The notes: generated by a model from the letters alone, not told the origin. DNA of 64,000 nucleotides from Lachnospiraceae bacterium (GCA_017482005.1 JAFUOI010000002.1:26154-90153), one strand, 5' to 3'. Positions 19,891-29,750 are shown, counted from the first letter of the stretch. Translations and numbers: made by a program.

Positions 19891-20163
19891 TTATACTCTG
19901 TGCATCATGTCAAAGATTTCTTCTCTCTGACATTTGATGATAACACCGATTTCTTCTCCTACTGCCTTGAGGTCATCTGCCATATCGCCGAACGACTTAA
20001 GCGCATTACTGCGGTCCACCACCATCATCATATTGAAATAGTCAGCAACAATCGTCTGTGAAATATCCAGAATATTAATCTGATTCTCTGCAAGATATGT
20101 ACAAACCTTTGCAATGATTCCGACTGTGTCTTTCCCAACGACTGTAATAATTGTTTTTTTCAT
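19891..20163 (-). CDS. ACT domain protein (UPF0237 type)
   Basis: The 90-residue protein is a single ACT domain, starting KKTIITVVGKDTVGIIAKVC, with NILDISQTI near residue 34. ATG 20163 is chosen because GAGGAG lies just upstream; a longer frame reaches 20250 without such a site. ACT domains bind amino acids; the partner here is expected to be the DUF711 protein encoded next. Confidence 0.93.
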   Translation of the reverse strand: MKKTIITVVGKDTVGIIAKVCTYLAENQINILDISQTIVADYFNMMMVVDRSNALKSFGDMADDLKAVGEEIGVIIKCQREEIFDMMHRV

Positions 20164-20239
20164 CTTTTTGTCTCCTCTTATATATATGCTAAACCTCTTG
20201 TTATCATATACGTTCATATCGCAGAATGCAAGTCTCTTT

Positions 20240-21037
20240 TCAGACTTCAATCAGTCCCGAAGGCTCGCTCCGCTCCGCCACGCGGATATCAAAATCCGAA
20301 GCCTGATACGGATTATCTCCCATGGTGATTTCAAGGCGTACCGCCTCATGTGCCAGCTGCGGCAAATTATTTTCCCGGCTTAAATGCCCTAAAAAAACAT
20401 GTTTGAGATCATCATGTACAATCTCACTTAAAAGCCTGCCCGCGCTCTCATTGGATAGATGTCCCTTTTTCCCCAGAATACGCTGCTTCAAATAATAAGG
20501 GTAAGGACCTACCTGAACCATATTCACATCATGGTTAGCCTCAAGCAATATAGCGTCCAATCCCTTTAACTGTTCCACCAGATCGGGCGTATAATATCCC
20601 ATATCCGTCGCAACCGCCACCGTACTCGCCTCATTTGACACTTTATAGCACACAGGTTCCGCCGCATCATGAGAAACCGGAATCGCCTGTATAATAAGTG
20701 ACCCGATTGCTATGTTTTCATTTCTTCGAATTGCCTGAAACAACTGCCCGTCAATATCTCCCACCGACTTGGACATGGAAATTCCGGCAATAGTTCCTCT
20801 TGTGGAATATATGGGTACATCAAACTTTCTGGCAAGAACTCCGAGACCTCCGATATGGTCTGAATGCTCATGGGTTACGAGCACCGCATCAAGATCTTTT
20901 CCGCTGACTCCAACGGCATTCAGTCCCGCTTCAATCCGCTTTCCGCTGACGCCTGCATCAATCAGAATATGTGTTGTATCATCCCCGATGTAAATGCAGT
21001 TTCCGCTGCTTCCGCTTGCAATACTAAGTAGTCTCAT
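20240..21037 (-). CDS. YycJ/WalJ-type MBL-fold hydrolase
   Basis: The 265-residue metallo-beta-lactamase-fold protein opens with LSIASGSSGNCIYI and has the metal motif THEHSDHIGG near residue 56, ATDMGYY near residue 143 and LEANHD near residue 167. These fit the YycJ family, a predicted exonuclease linked elsewhere to the WalRK cell-wall regulon. No walRK genes are near. It lies 10 bp behind the FtsA-like gene and is probably co-transcribed with it. Confidence 0.9.
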   Translation of the reverse strand: MRLLSIASGSSGNCIYIGDDTTHILIDAGVSGKRIEAGLNAVGVSGKDLDAVLVTHEHSDHIGGLGVLARKFDVPIYSTRGTIAGISMSKSVGDIDGQLFQAIRRNENIAIGSLIIQAIPVSHDAAEPVCYKVSNEASTVAVATDMGYYTPDLVEQLKGLDAILLEANHDVNMVQVGPYPYYLKQRILGKKGHLSNESAGRLLSEIVHDDLKHVFLGHLSRENNLPQLAHEAVRLEITMGDNPYQASDFDIRVAERSEPSGLIEV

Positions 21038-21046
21038 CTGTCTATA

Positions 21047-23572
21047 TTAATCCTTCCAAAAGATTTCCAGCTCATCCCCGTTATGAAGCGGCTCAATGTA
21101 CTGTGCTTTTCTTCCGTTGATCAGTGTTTCCACCATTTTTCCCTGTGGTTTTGACAAATCAAAATTAATCCTGTCAAATACATCCACATACATGTATTCT
21201 TTTTTTCCTGTCAATGTTACCGGATCGCCGTTTACGATTACCGTCACTCCATCTGCCGGATTCTGAGGCGCGGCAGGGGCCGGTTGCACTTCCTTAGGCG
21301 CGGCAGGGGCCGGTTGCACTTCCTGTGTCACTTCCGGTCCGGCAACTGCCTGCGGTACAGAATTTTCCTGTGATGCAACTTTTTCCTGCTGTGGTTTTTG
21401 TGTGACGGAAGGCGAACTCATCTGCGCCGGCTGCGGCTTAAGTGCAGTTGGTGCGGTTTGAAGATTTGATGTGGTTTTTGATCCAAAAGACAGATTCGGC
21501 AAAACAGGTCTTGTTACTACCGGAGGCATCTGCCCCGTCTGATTAAACGCTGTTGCAAAAGCCGAAATACGCTCTGCCGCTGCATAAGCCTTAGCCTTCT
21601 TCAACTCTTCTTCCACTTCTTCCGTAACCGGAGCCTTTGCAATTTCTTCCGCACGTCTTCTTGCACGCTCAAGCGGACTTAATCCATCCTCCGCCACGGA
21701 CTCTTTCTTTCGTTCCTGATACTGCACTGCAGACTGTTCCGAAGGTTCTGCATCGTTTGAAGAAAAACTTTCAAATTCTGTATCTTTCTCCTCGTTCTCC
21801 GACTCTTGCCTGCTTACTTCTTTTTCCGGTTGTTCATACGACCATTCCAACGTGAAATTGTCATATACTTTTGTCGCTTTATCCGCCACTGCATTATTCA
21901 CCCGAATGACAGCGCCCTGCTCCAAAACAACATCCATCACTTCCGTAATCTGCTCCACGGTATAGTAACTGAGCATCTCAATTACATCACCGTCCTGGAT
22001 TTCATAATTAGCCGTCTGCAACTCACCGTTTACACTGGCAAACTTCGGAAGTGTGATATTTTGCCCGTTTACCACAATGCCGATCATCTCTTTGTATTCC
22101 GGGAATCTTCCAAGCTGTTGCGCGGCTTTTTCGCCCGCAGTTGAACACTCCACGCTGATAACATCGTTGGCACGGATCGGTGTATGTATATCTGCCGGAT
22201 CTCCGTTCAATAAGATCACTGCGGATTCTCCTCTTCCGCCCCGTAATGTACGCTCTTTTCCGTTCAATGTAAAGGTTAGATTTTCGCCGCGTTTCGGGAA
22301 AAGATCCTCATTCGGGAATTCTGCCTGAATGGCTGCATCCACAATTGCAAGCTTATTATTATCATATAATTTCACTCTCTGCCCGTTAAATGTCACAAAC
22401 ATGAAATTATTACTCTGTTCATAGAAATTCAGACAAATGCCGATCGGTGTAACAAGCAGCGAATCCTTCTGAATATCTCTCGGAAGGAAATCTATTTTCT
22501 GCATAACTTCCTCACCACGGATCGCACATCTCTCCATCGGAATGCCGAGACGATCTGCCACACAATTTGTGTAACCTTCAATCTTTCCGCCACCGCCGAC
22601 AACAAACACGGCACTGACCGGTTTATCTCCGTTCAATTCCCTGATCTTGTCTGCCGCCTGCTGTGCCATGGCAGTCATATTGTCCTCAACAATATGAAGA
22701 ACTTCCTCCCTGGAAATCTTCTGCGGAAGTCCCATAATATCTTTATATTCAACCGTTTCTGACTTTTCAATACCGCATTTAATCTGTTCTGCCGTCTTAA
22801 AATCCACAAGACAGTGTCTTGCAATATCTTCTGTCAGGCAGTCTCCTGCCACAGGAAGCATTCCGTATGCCACAATACTTCCGTCTTTTGTAATGGAAAT
22901 ATCGCTTGTTCCCGCACCGACGTCGATTAAGGCAATATTAAGCATACGATACATCTGCGGAATTGCCACTTCCATTGCCGCAATCGGCTCCAGTGTAAGA
23001 TTGGCCACCTCTAATCCCGCAAGCTCGACTGCCTTATACAAGCCGTCTACAACATCATCCGGAAGAAATGTTGCAATCAAATCCGCAGCAATGGTTTTTG
23101 CCTTATGATTTTCCAAATTGCTCATCGGATATCCGTTCATAAAATAGCGCATCACCGTATATCCGACACAGTAAAACTTCATGTCAAGATCATTGTCTTT
23201 CTGGAACTGCTCGTAAGCTTTTTCTACACCATATGAATCCAGTGCAAAAATATCTTCTTTGGCAATCAGTTTTTCACCTTCCAGGTCAATCTCAACATGG
23301 GTGGTTACCGTGCGAAGCACACGTCCGGCAGCCGCAATACAAACCTGCTTCAATTCCTGCTTGGTTTCGATTTCCAATTCCTCCGTCACTTCACGGATCA
23401 TATCTCCCACCGCACCGATATCGTGAATCTGTCCATCGATCATCGCTCTTGTCTCATGTTCCTTCACACGTTGCGCAATGACAACAAACCGGTCCTTTTC
23501 CAGATATCCGACCGTTCCGACAATACTTCTTGTTCCGATATCAAGTCCATATACATATTTCGGTTGTTTCAT
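21047..23572 (-). CDS. FtsA-like cell division protein with long C-terminal extension
   Basis: The 841-residue protein starts with an actin-fold ATPase domain of the FtsA/PilM type: YGLDIGTRSIVGTV, ALIDVGAGTSDISI near residue 213 and FVVGGGGKIEGYT near residue 328. From about residue 400 several small beta-rich segments follow (for example VVNGQNITLP and INGRKAQYIEP), interrupted at ~600-780 by a charged, Pro/Ala-rich low-complexity linker with an imperfect EVQPAPAAP repeat. FtsA proteins are usually ~420 residues. ATG 23572 overlaps the coaE stop as ATGA. An alternative GTG lies five codons upstream. A role in septum or envelope assembly is likely. Confidence 0.8.
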   Translation of the reverse strand: MKQPKYVYGLDIGTRSIVGTVGYLEKDRFVVIAQRVKEHETRAMIDGQIHDIGAVGDMIREVTEELEIETKQELKQVCIAAAGRVLRTVTTHVEIDLEGEKLIAKEDIFALDSYGVEKAYEQFQKDNDLDMKFYCVGYTVMRYFMNGYPMSNLENHKAKTIAADLIATFLPDDVVDGLYKAVELAGLEVANLTLEPIAAMEVAIPQMYRMLNIALIDVGAGTSDISITKDGSIVAYGMLPVAGDCLTEDIARHCLVDFKTAEQIKCGIEKSETVEYKDIMGLPQKISREEVLHIVEDNMTAMAQQAADKIRELNGDKPVSAVFVVGGGGKIEGYTNCVADRLGIPMERCAIRGEEVMQKIDFLPRDIQKDSLLVTPIGICLNFYEQSNNFMFVTFNGQRVKLYDNNKLAIVDAAIQAEFPNEDLFPKRGENLTFTLNGKERTLRGGRGESAVILLNGDPADIHTPIRANDVISVECSTAGEKAAQQLGRFPEYKEMIGIVVNGQNITLPKFASVNGELQTANYEIQDGDVIEMLSYYTVEQITEVMDVVLEQGAVIRVNNAVADKATKVYDNFTLEWSYEQPEKEVSRQESENEEKDTEFESFSSNDAEPSEQSAVQYQERKKESVAEDGLSPLERARRRAEEIAKAPVTEEVEEELKKAKAYAAAERISAFATAFNQTGQMPPVVTRPVLPNLSFGSKTTSNLQTAPTALKPQPAQMSSPSVTQKPQQEKVASQENSVPQAVAGPEVTQEVQPAPAAPKEVQPAPAAPQNPADGVTVIVNGDPVTLTGKKEYMYVDVFDRINFDLSKPQGKMVETLINGRKAQYIEPLHNGDELEIFWKD

Positions 23573-24180
23573 ATCTGCTTTCTGCACAGGTATACCCCCA
23601 TTTTTTCATCAATCTTTTTTTGTGTATCTTCAAAACTGCCTGAATTATCAAGCACAAATGAACACGCTTCGCGAAACTGCTGTTCGCTGAGCTGTTTTTC
23701 CATAATCGAAGTGATTTTTTCTTCCGGATAGCCGCGGCTTACTTTCAAACGCTCCCGCCGAACTGCCTCGTCCGCGTATATATACCACAGTTCATCCACG
23801 ATTTCATCGTAATGTTCTTCGATTAAAAGTGCTGCCTCAAGAAAGAAAAATTCATATTTATCTTCCTTCTTCTCTCTCTTTATCTCCTGCTCAATATATG
23901 TGCGAACCGCCGGATGGATGATGGCATTAATCTCTGCAAGCTTACCATCTCCGGAAAAGATTGCCTGTGCCATCTTTACCTTATCGATCGTTTTGTCCCG
24001 GTTCAAAATCCCAGGTCCGAGACATCGGATAACAGGCTCATAACATGGCATTCCCGGTTCTTTCAGGCTGTTTGCCACATCATCCGCAAGCAGAACACGT
24101 GCATTGTATTTATTTTTCAGGTAGCGGAGCACTTCGGATTTTCCCGAACCGACACCACCTGTAATTCCAATCAAAATCAT
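23569..24180 (-). CDS. coaE: Dephospho-CoA kinase
   Basis: CoaE performs the last step of coenzyme A synthesis. The 203-residue protein has the P-loop GITGGVGSGKSEV near residue 5, LLADDVANSL near residue 31 and INAIIHPAVR near residue 87, all standard for the family. It lies 20 bp behind polA, an association common in Firmicutes. Confidence 0.96.
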   Translation of the reverse strand: MILIGITGGVGSGKSEVLRYLKNKYNARVLLADDVANSLKEPGMPCYEPVIRCLGPGILNRDKTIDKVKMAQAIFSGDGKLAEINAIIHPAVRTYIEQEIKREKKEDKYEFFFLEAALLIEEHYDEIVDELWYIYADEAVRRERLKVSRGYPEEKITSIMEKQLSEQQFREACSFVLDNSGSFEDTQKKIDEKMGVYLCRKQI

Positions 24181-24200
24181 GACTTATTTCCCTTTGTTGC

Positions 24201-26828
24201 CTATTTGGCTTCGTACCAGCTTGCTCCCGTATGAACATCTATCTCCAGTTCCACGGAGAGCTCTGCAGCCCCTTTCATATCACGGCAAAGAATCTCTCTC
24301 ACCTTATCGACTTCATCCTCACAAACTTCCAATAAAAGTTCATCATGCACCTGTAAAAGTATGCGGCTTTTGAGTCCTTCCTCAAGCAATGACCGGTACA
24401 CACGAATCATTGCTATCTTCATAATGTCCGCAGCCGTTCCCTGAATCGGAGCGTTCATTGCGACACGCTCTCCGAACTGCCTCTGCATAAAATTAGAACT
24501 TGAAAGTTCCGGAATCGATCTTCTTCTCTGATACAGCGTACGGCTTTCTCCCGTCTCCTTTGCTGTCTGCACACATCTGTCAAGAAATGTTTTGATACCC
24601 GGATAAGTTTCAAAATACTGATCAATATAAGCCGCCGCTTCCTTCCTGCTGATACTAAGATCCTGACTCAGTCCGAAAGAACTAATCCCATACACAATGC
24701 CGAAATTGACTGCTTTTGCGTTTCTTCTCTGCAAATCTGTCACTTCATCAAAGGGCGTGTGGAACACTTTCGAAGCAGTAATACGGTGAATATCCTCCGA
24801 CATACGGTAAGCCTCGATTAACTCCTTATCCTCAGACATATGCGCCAGAATACGCAACTCAATCTGTGAATAATCCGCATCCATAAATACACATCCGCTC
24901 TTCGGGACGAAAACCTTACGTATCAAACGCCCAAGCTCCATTCGCGTCGGAATATTCTGCAGATTCGGCTCCGTAGAAGAAATACGGCCGGTCGCCGTAA
25001 TCATCTGATTAAAATTAGTATGAATTCTGCCATCTTCCGAAATACATTCCGACAATCCATCCGCGTAAGTCGATTTCAGTTTTGTCAATCCACGATATTC
25101 CAAAATATCAGATACAACCGGATAATCCGGTGCTAACTTCTCCAGCACATCCGCGGCTGTAGAATAACCTGTTTTGGTTTTCTTACCGCCTTTGAGCTGC
25201 ATTTTTTCAAACAGAATCTCACCCAGCTGTTTTGGAGAATTGATATTGAACTCTTCCCCGACAGCATCATAAATCTGTTGCTTTAAGACAACAATTTTTT
25301 CTTCTAAAAGTCTGCCATACTCTGTAAGCTCATCCTTTTTGACAATAACGCCCTCTTTTTCCATCGCATACAGTACATATGTCAAAGGCATTTCCATTGT
25401 CTCAAAAAGTTCTTCCATTCCTGCTTCGCGCAGCTTTTCAGTTAGCTTCGGGTAACTATTGGCAATTGCATAAATTACAGCCCCCATATATGCGGCAAAC
25501 TTTGATTCCTCTGCCTCAAATGCTTCCTCATAAGAAGCCTTACCAAACTGTGTCTTATAATCCGGCAATGCAATATTGCAATACTCCGCCGCAATATCAT
25601 CAATGGTATATTCGCTCTTTAAAGGATTCATCAAGTACGCTGCAAGTTTTACATCAAAAAAACCGCTTACAATCTCGATATCTCCGGCAAAACAGTCATA
25701 TGACTTCTTACAGTCAAAGGATATCAGCCGGCAGTTTCCGCAAAGACTGTCCAGCTTGCCTGCAAGATAGTCCATCGTCAAAAATCCCTGCGCCGCAATA
25801 AAACAGCTCTCATCCTCGGAATAAGAAAGGACAATTCCTGTTTCTCCCGCAACATAATACGATACCGTCTGCGCCTGTGCACATTTTGCGAATATCTCTT
25901 CCGCTTCCGTCATATCACTTACGATGCGGCAAACCGGCAGTTGTTTTTCGGCTTCACCTGTATTTTCAAAACGACTGAGCATATTTTTAAATGCCAGCTT
26001 TTTAAACATTTCATACGCCTGCGGCGTGTACATTTCTCCGAGCAGTGCCTGCTCAAGCGTATAGGCAATCGGCGCATCCGTCTCAATCGTGGCCAATTCC
26101 TTTGACAGATCTGCAAGTTCTCTGTTCTCACGGAGCGTCGTCTGAATGCTCTTTTTGGTAATTTCCTCCAAATGTGCATAAATGTTTTCAATGGAACCAT
26201 AGGTTTCCATCAAACCTGTTGCCGTCTTCTCTCCAACCTTCGGAACCCCCGGAATATTGTCCGCCGTATCTCCCATCAGTGCCTTCAACTCAATGAACTG
26301 CAACGGCGTCACATGATAGCGCTCTTTGACATCCGCCGCATAATAATCTTCCACTTCCGTCCGATTTCCTTTTGTTTTCGGAATTCTGATCTTAATATGA
26401 TCCGTAGCTATCTGCAAAAGGTCACGATCGCCGGAAACCAGCGCAACCGCCACACCTTGTTTTTCTGCCCTTTTTGCCATCGTTCCGAGAATGTCATCTG
26501 CTTCATACCCTTCCTGCTCCATGGTAAGAATTCCCATAGCCGCAAGAACTTCCTTCATGACCGGAACCTGTTGACGCAATTCATCCGGCATCGGTTTTCT
26601 TGTTCCTTTGTAGGCAGCATATCTTTTATGGCGGAAGGTCGGTGCCTTAAGATCAAATGCCACGGCAAGATACTGTGGCTTTTCTTCCTCAAGGATCTTG
26701 AACATAATGTTTAAAAATCCATAAATTGCATTCGTGTGCAGCCCTTCCGGATTTGTCAGATCCGGCACTCCGTAAAATGCTCTGTTAAGTATACTGTGTC
26801 CGTCAATCAGTACGAGTTTTTGTTCCAT
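24201..26828 (-). CDS. polA: DNA polymerase I
   Basis: Pol I removes RNA primers and fills repair gaps. The 875-residue protein has an N-terminal 5'-3' exonuclease domain (LIDGHSILNRAFYG; EADDILG near residue 112; LMGDTADNIPGVPKVGEKTA near residue 187), a middle domain, and a polymerase domain with DADYSQIELRILAHM near residue 650, RRNAKAVNFGIVYG near residue 704 and QVHDELLLEV near residue 828. The middle domain lacks the DxE site of proofreading enzymes, so 3'-5' exonuclease activity is probably absent, as in Bacillus. ATG 26828 is preferred over the adjoining TTG, with GGAGGA upstream. Confidence 0.97.
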   Translation of the reverse strand: MEQKLVLIDGHSILNRAFYGVPDLTNPEGLHTNAIYGFLNIMFKILEEEKPQYLAVAFDLKAPTFRHKRYAAYKGTRKPMPDELRQQVPVMKEVLAAMGILTMEQEGYEADDILGTMAKRAEKQGVAVALVSGDRDLLQIATDHIKIRIPKTKGNRTEVEDYYAADVKERYHVTPLQFIELKALMGDTADNIPGVPKVGEKTATGLMETYGSIENIYAHLEEITKKSIQTTLRENRELADLSKELATIETDAPIAYTLEQALLGEMYTPQAYEMFKKLAFKNMLSRFENTGEAEKQLPVCRIVSDMTEAEEIFAKCAQAQTVSYYVAGETGIVLSYSEDESCFIAAQGFLTMDYLAGKLDSLCGNCRLISFDCKKSYDCFAGDIEIVSGFFDVKLAAYLMNPLKSEYTIDDIAAEYCNIALPDYKTQFGKASYEEAFEAEESKFAAYMGAVIYAIANSYPKLTEKLREAGMEELFETMEMPLTYVLYAMEKEGVIVKKDELTEYGRLLEEKIVVLKQQIYDAVGEEFNINSPKQLGEILFEKMQLKGGKKTKTGYSTAADVLEKLAPDYPVVSDILEYRGLTKLKSTYADGLSECISEDGRIHTNFNQMITATGRISSTEPNLQNIPTRMELGRLIRKVFVPKSGCVFMDADYSQIELRILAHMSEDKELIEAYRMSEDIHRITASKVFHTPFDEVTDLQRRNAKAVNFGIVYGISSFGLSQDLSISRKEAAAYIDQYFETYPGIKTFLDRCVQTAKETGESRTLYQRRRSIPELSSSNFMQRQFGERVAMNAPIQGTAADIMKIAMIRVYRSLLEEGLKSRILLQVHDELLLEVCEDEVDKVREILCRDMKGAAELSVELEIDVHTGASWYEAK

Positions 26829-26846
26829 CAATTATCTCCTCCGCGC

Positions 26847-27167
26847 CTAAAGAAGGGCGTAAATATACGTCAATGCGATCACCGCGACCGCCACAACTTC
26901 AAATGCAATAAAACCGAGTATGTAATATTTGCGCCGCCGTATGCCTTTTTCTGTCTGAATCATGTATTCTTTCAACTCTCTATCCAGATCAAAGGTCTGT
27001 CCTTCTTCCAGGCGCAGGATGCCCTCCGATGACAAATACTGTATCGTGAGCTCCTCTTTACATTCCTCGCATTCATCCATATGTTTTAAAAAACGCATCA
27101 ATTCCCTGCTTTTTAATTCATCTTTTAAAAAAGCCGGAATCAAACGCTGAATCTGTTTGCAATCCAT
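26847..27167 (-). CDS. Zinc-finger anti-sigma-like membrane protein
   Basis: The 106-residue protein has a HxxxCxxC-type zinc finger (HMDECEECKEEL near residue 29) of the zf-HC2 class found in anti-sigma factors, a short linker, and one C-terminal transmembrane helix (about residues 81-104). No sigma factor gene is adjacent, so the target is unknown. It lies 18 bp upstream of polA. Confidence 0.75.
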   Translation of the reverse strand: MDCKQIQRLIPAFLKDELKSRELMRFLKHMDECEECKEELTIQYLSSEGILRLEEGQTFDLDRELKEYMIQTEKGIRRRKYYILGFIAFEVVAVAVIALTYIYALL

Positions 27168-27205
27168 GTCATCACCCTTTTCATCCCTGACTATTTATTA
27201 TAACA

Positions 27206-27233
27206 AAAAAAGCTCGTTTCTACAACGAACTTA
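27206..27233 (-). terminator. Terminator at the island edge
   Basis: On the minus strand AAGTTCGTT and AACGAGCTT form a 9-bp stem with one G-T pair and a 4-nt loop, followed by T7. It ends transcription from the TOPRIM gene before the polA operon. A TATAAT follows at 27197-27202 and may start the next transcript. Confidence 0.7.
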
Positions 27234-27260
27234 GTAAAAATATATGTTTCTTCCTATTAC

Positions 27261-27301
27261 GCCCATCCCCACCACGGTTTCTTCCGGTGGTGTGGATGAG
27301 C
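27261..27301. repeat. Solo-end copy (41 bp) of the 180-bp inverted-repeat element
   Basis: This is the left end of the element (GCCCATCCCCACCACGG...) fused directly to its right end (GGTGGTGTGGATGAGC), giving one hairpin. The whole interior is missing. It sits just inside the right end of the TOPRIM gene. Confidence 0.8.
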
Positions 27302-27317
27302 GTAAAAATTCCAATAA

Positions 27318-27998
27318 TTAATCTTCTTTGAAAACTAAATGCATGTTTGTAAAACGATTTAAAGAATTGGTTCCCTTCTCAATATATTTCCACGTATCTC
27401 TATAACTTCCCTCTACGGCAAATGATTTGTCAGAAATAAATTTTATAAACTCTTCGACCTTTCCCTCATAGGTTTCAGAAAAATCATCCGCCATGATTTC
27501 CTTTTCTTCATCACTAAACTCTCTCAATTCATTATATAAAACATGCTCTAAATTACATGAATTAAAAAAGATTCTATATCGTATACCGTTTATCGAACCG
27601 GTCGTATATAACTTAAATAATATATCTGATTTCTTTTTATTTCTTTTCTCTATGTAATCCACATTATGAGTCTCGATTCTATCTGTGTAGTACTGCACGG
27701 AATCAACCTTCGCATACACAACCGCTTCTTTGCAAAAAACGCCATCCGTATCCGTAATATGAATAATCTCGAGAAAATCTTCTTTTGTATATCCGTATTT
27801 TTGTTTGACCTTGTCTATTAATTCGTTTATCTTAGTAATAATATTATCGGCTGAACTATAATCGCTTGTAGTGATATCACCATGCACAACGTGAAATTGT
27901 ACTTCCTCATCCGAAAAATACTCTTTCATGACCAGCCCCAGTGCAGCTTCTTCACTCGGACCTTCCACAATAAAAGCTACTACCTTTTTTTCAGTCAT
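27318..27998 (-). CDS. TOPRIM/RloB-like protein of a two-gene defence pair
   Basis: The 226-residue protein opens with VVAFIVEGPSEEAAL near residue 5 and has IIHITDTDGVF near residue 86; the Glu and the DxD pair are what a TOPRIM-type metal site needs. Such proteins pair with AAA ATPases in OLD class 2, AbiL/RloAB and PARIS-type anti-phage systems. ATG 27998 has AGAGGGG upstream and overlaps the ATPase stop. A longer frame to 28037 is not supported. The exact system type cannot be settled without a search. It probably acts as a nuclease triggered through the ATPase. Confidence 0.65.
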   Translation of the reverse strand: MTEKKVVAFIVEGPSEEAALGLVMKEYFSDEEVQFHVVHGDITTSDYSSADNIITKINELIDKVKQKYGYTKEDFLEIIHITDTDGVFCKEAVVYAKVDSVQYYTDRIETHNVDYIEKRNKKKSDILFKLYTTGSINGIRYRIFFNSCNLEHVLYNELREFSDEEKEIMADDFSETYEGKVEEFIKFISDKSFAVEGSYRDTWKYIEKGTNSLNRFTNMHLVFKED

Positions 27999-29385
27999 TA
28001 TTTGCCCCTCTACCCGCCTTTCTGAATGCACGTGCAATCTTTAAGCTATCCGTCTCTTCGTATATCAGTTCATCCTGACCACCTAAAGTAATGCTTCGAA
28101 TATACATGTTTCTCAAGTTATTTGTCTCTTTTACATTCTTCATGTGTATATATCTGTTGTCCGGATTTGCAGTTGAAAACATAATACTTTCTTTGTTTAA
28201 CATTTCCAACGCTCTAAGATTGTGAGATGTAAAAATAAGCTGTCCTTTCGCTCTTTTATTAAATACATCTAACAATTCACCCAGCATATATTCAAAAATT
28301 CCCGCATCCAACTCATCTATAACAAGGCAGATAGATGGATTTCCAAATGCTTGAATCAACGCATTCAATATAGAAATAATCTTAATAATTCCTTCTGACT
28401 CCATTCGTATCGGTATTTCAGGCATATTTTTCCGCTTAGACATTAACTCCACTTTCCAACCTTCTTCTCCTGAATCCAGCGATTGTTTTCCATAATTTCT
28501 GATTGAGACATATAAATCCGGAATAATTGTATATAAAACCATATTGATTTTATCCACAATCTCTTCCAGAACTATTTTTCCTCTTTCATCTAAAACTACC
28601 GGCTCTGCCAAAGGAATCATAAGGTCGCCCTTCATCCCTTCGTCATCATTTCCATAACGGAATGCCATTGGAAGTAAAAAATTAGCCGAAATCATTCCGG
28701 AATGCGAATTTTGAATTACAAACAAATCCTTAAAAGCAAAGTCAAAAAGAGCCTCAATAATAAAAGCATATGTCTTAAAATTATTTTCATAAGGCTTACA
28801 AAAGATCTCTCTGCTGCTTTCGCCAAAAATATACGAACAATTACTCTTCTCCGCCATTTTTCTTGCAACAATCAAATCTGTCTTTATTTCCTTGTTCGTA
28901 TTAATAAGCTCATCTAATCGGTTCTTAGGTTTAAATATGATTTCATGCTCATGACGTAAAAACTCCATAAACGTAGTTTTATTTGTCCTATTCCCATTCT
29001 CATTTTTGGCACAGCTAAGTGCTTCGCGCTCAATAACAACTTCTTTATCAATTTTTACAAGCTTTAATTGATACCCAACCTCATAAACTGCCTTTTCTGA
29101 AAAAATATTAAAATCTACAATAATCTCTGCTTTATCCGCGGTTGCATCAATATAGTCAATAATCTTACTTTCTATTTCGTCCCCAATCATAATTCGTTGC
29201 AAATAAAAAAGGGCATCAATCACTGCCGTTTTTCCCGAACCATTCTGCCCGTATATTCCCAATACTTCCGCACGATCCGCTGACAATTCTTTTTTGGCTG
29301 CATTCGGTAGCATAATGGTTCCCTTATTTACATTCTTTATATTTACTAACTTTATTGATGATAAACGAACTATGGTCTCCTTCAT
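27991..29385 (-). CDS. AAA ATPase of a two-gene defence pair
   Basis: The 464-residue protein is an SMC/OLD-class ATPase: Walker A GIYGQNGSGKTAVIDAL near residue 43, Walker B ICLVIDELDAG near residue 354 and the switch histidine in IFTSHNLRAL near residue 380. It overlaps the TOPRIM gene by 8 bp, so both are made together. Similar pairs act in abortive-infection or restriction-like defence. It lies next to the RHS toxin array, inside the accessory island. Confidence 0.75.
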   Translation of the reverse strand: MKETIVRLSSIKLVNIKNVNKGTIMLPNAAKKELSADRAEVLGIYGQNGSGKTAVIDALFYLQRIMIGDEIESKIIDYIDATADKAEIIVDFNIFSEKAVYEVGYQLKLVKIDKEVVIEREALSCAKNENGNRTNKTTFMEFLRHEHEIIFKPKNRLDELINTNKEIKTDLIVARKMAEKSNCSYIFGESSREIFCKPYENNFKTYAFIIEALFDFAFKDLFVIQNSHSGMISANFLLPMAFRYGNDDEGMKGDLMIPLAEPVVLDERGKIVLEEIVDKINMVLYTIIPDLYVSIRNYGKQSLDSGEEGWKVELMSKRKNMPEIPIRMESEGIIKIISILNALIQAFGNPSICLVIDELDAGIFEYMLGELLDVFNKRAKGQLIFTSHNLRALEMLNKESIMFSTANPDNRYIHMKNVKETNNLRNMYIRSITLGGQDELIYEETDSLKIARAFRKAGRGANND

Positions 29386-29539
29386 CTTACTACCTCCATT
29401 GAACTATATACTAGCACAACGATTGTAAAAACGCAATTATTTTTTGACTTTTTGCATTTTTTATTCCTTTTTTTAAAAAACTCGACTTTTTTCGTGGCTT
29501 ATGAAGATGTATTTTGTGATTGAAAAAATATTTCGTTAC

Positions 29540-29719
29540 GCCCATCCGTACCACAGTTTCTTCCGGTGGCACGCTCTCTTCTCCGAAAGGTCCACCGGAC
29601 CTTTCTACGCATGCATGGCAGCTACAGACTCGCGTAGCGGTACTAAGTCCCCACTTCGTGGTGACTAAGGACCGACGCTCGTCTAAGTACCTCTGGAAAA
29701 AACCGTGGTGTGGATGGGC
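29540..29719. repeat. 180-bp inverted-repeat element, full copy b
   Basis: The ~30-bp ends are inverted repeats (GCCCATCCGTACCACAG at left, GTGGTGTGGATGGGC at right). Inside are a perfect hairpin (GAAAGGTCCACCGGACCTTTC class) and a second palindrome (GGACC/GGTCC with CCCCAC). It differs from the copy at 49872 at about ten positions by eye, and both have the same orientation. The stretch 29386-29750 holds no gene, only this element and AT-rich sequence. Confidence 0.9.
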
Positions 29720-29750
29720 AGAAAAATATCTAAATACACTTTTTCTGCTA

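Noticed and set aside
27998..28037. Longer start of the TOPRIM gene
   Set aside because: The extension lies within the ATPase gene and has no ribosome binding site, whereas ATG 27998 has AGAGGGG.
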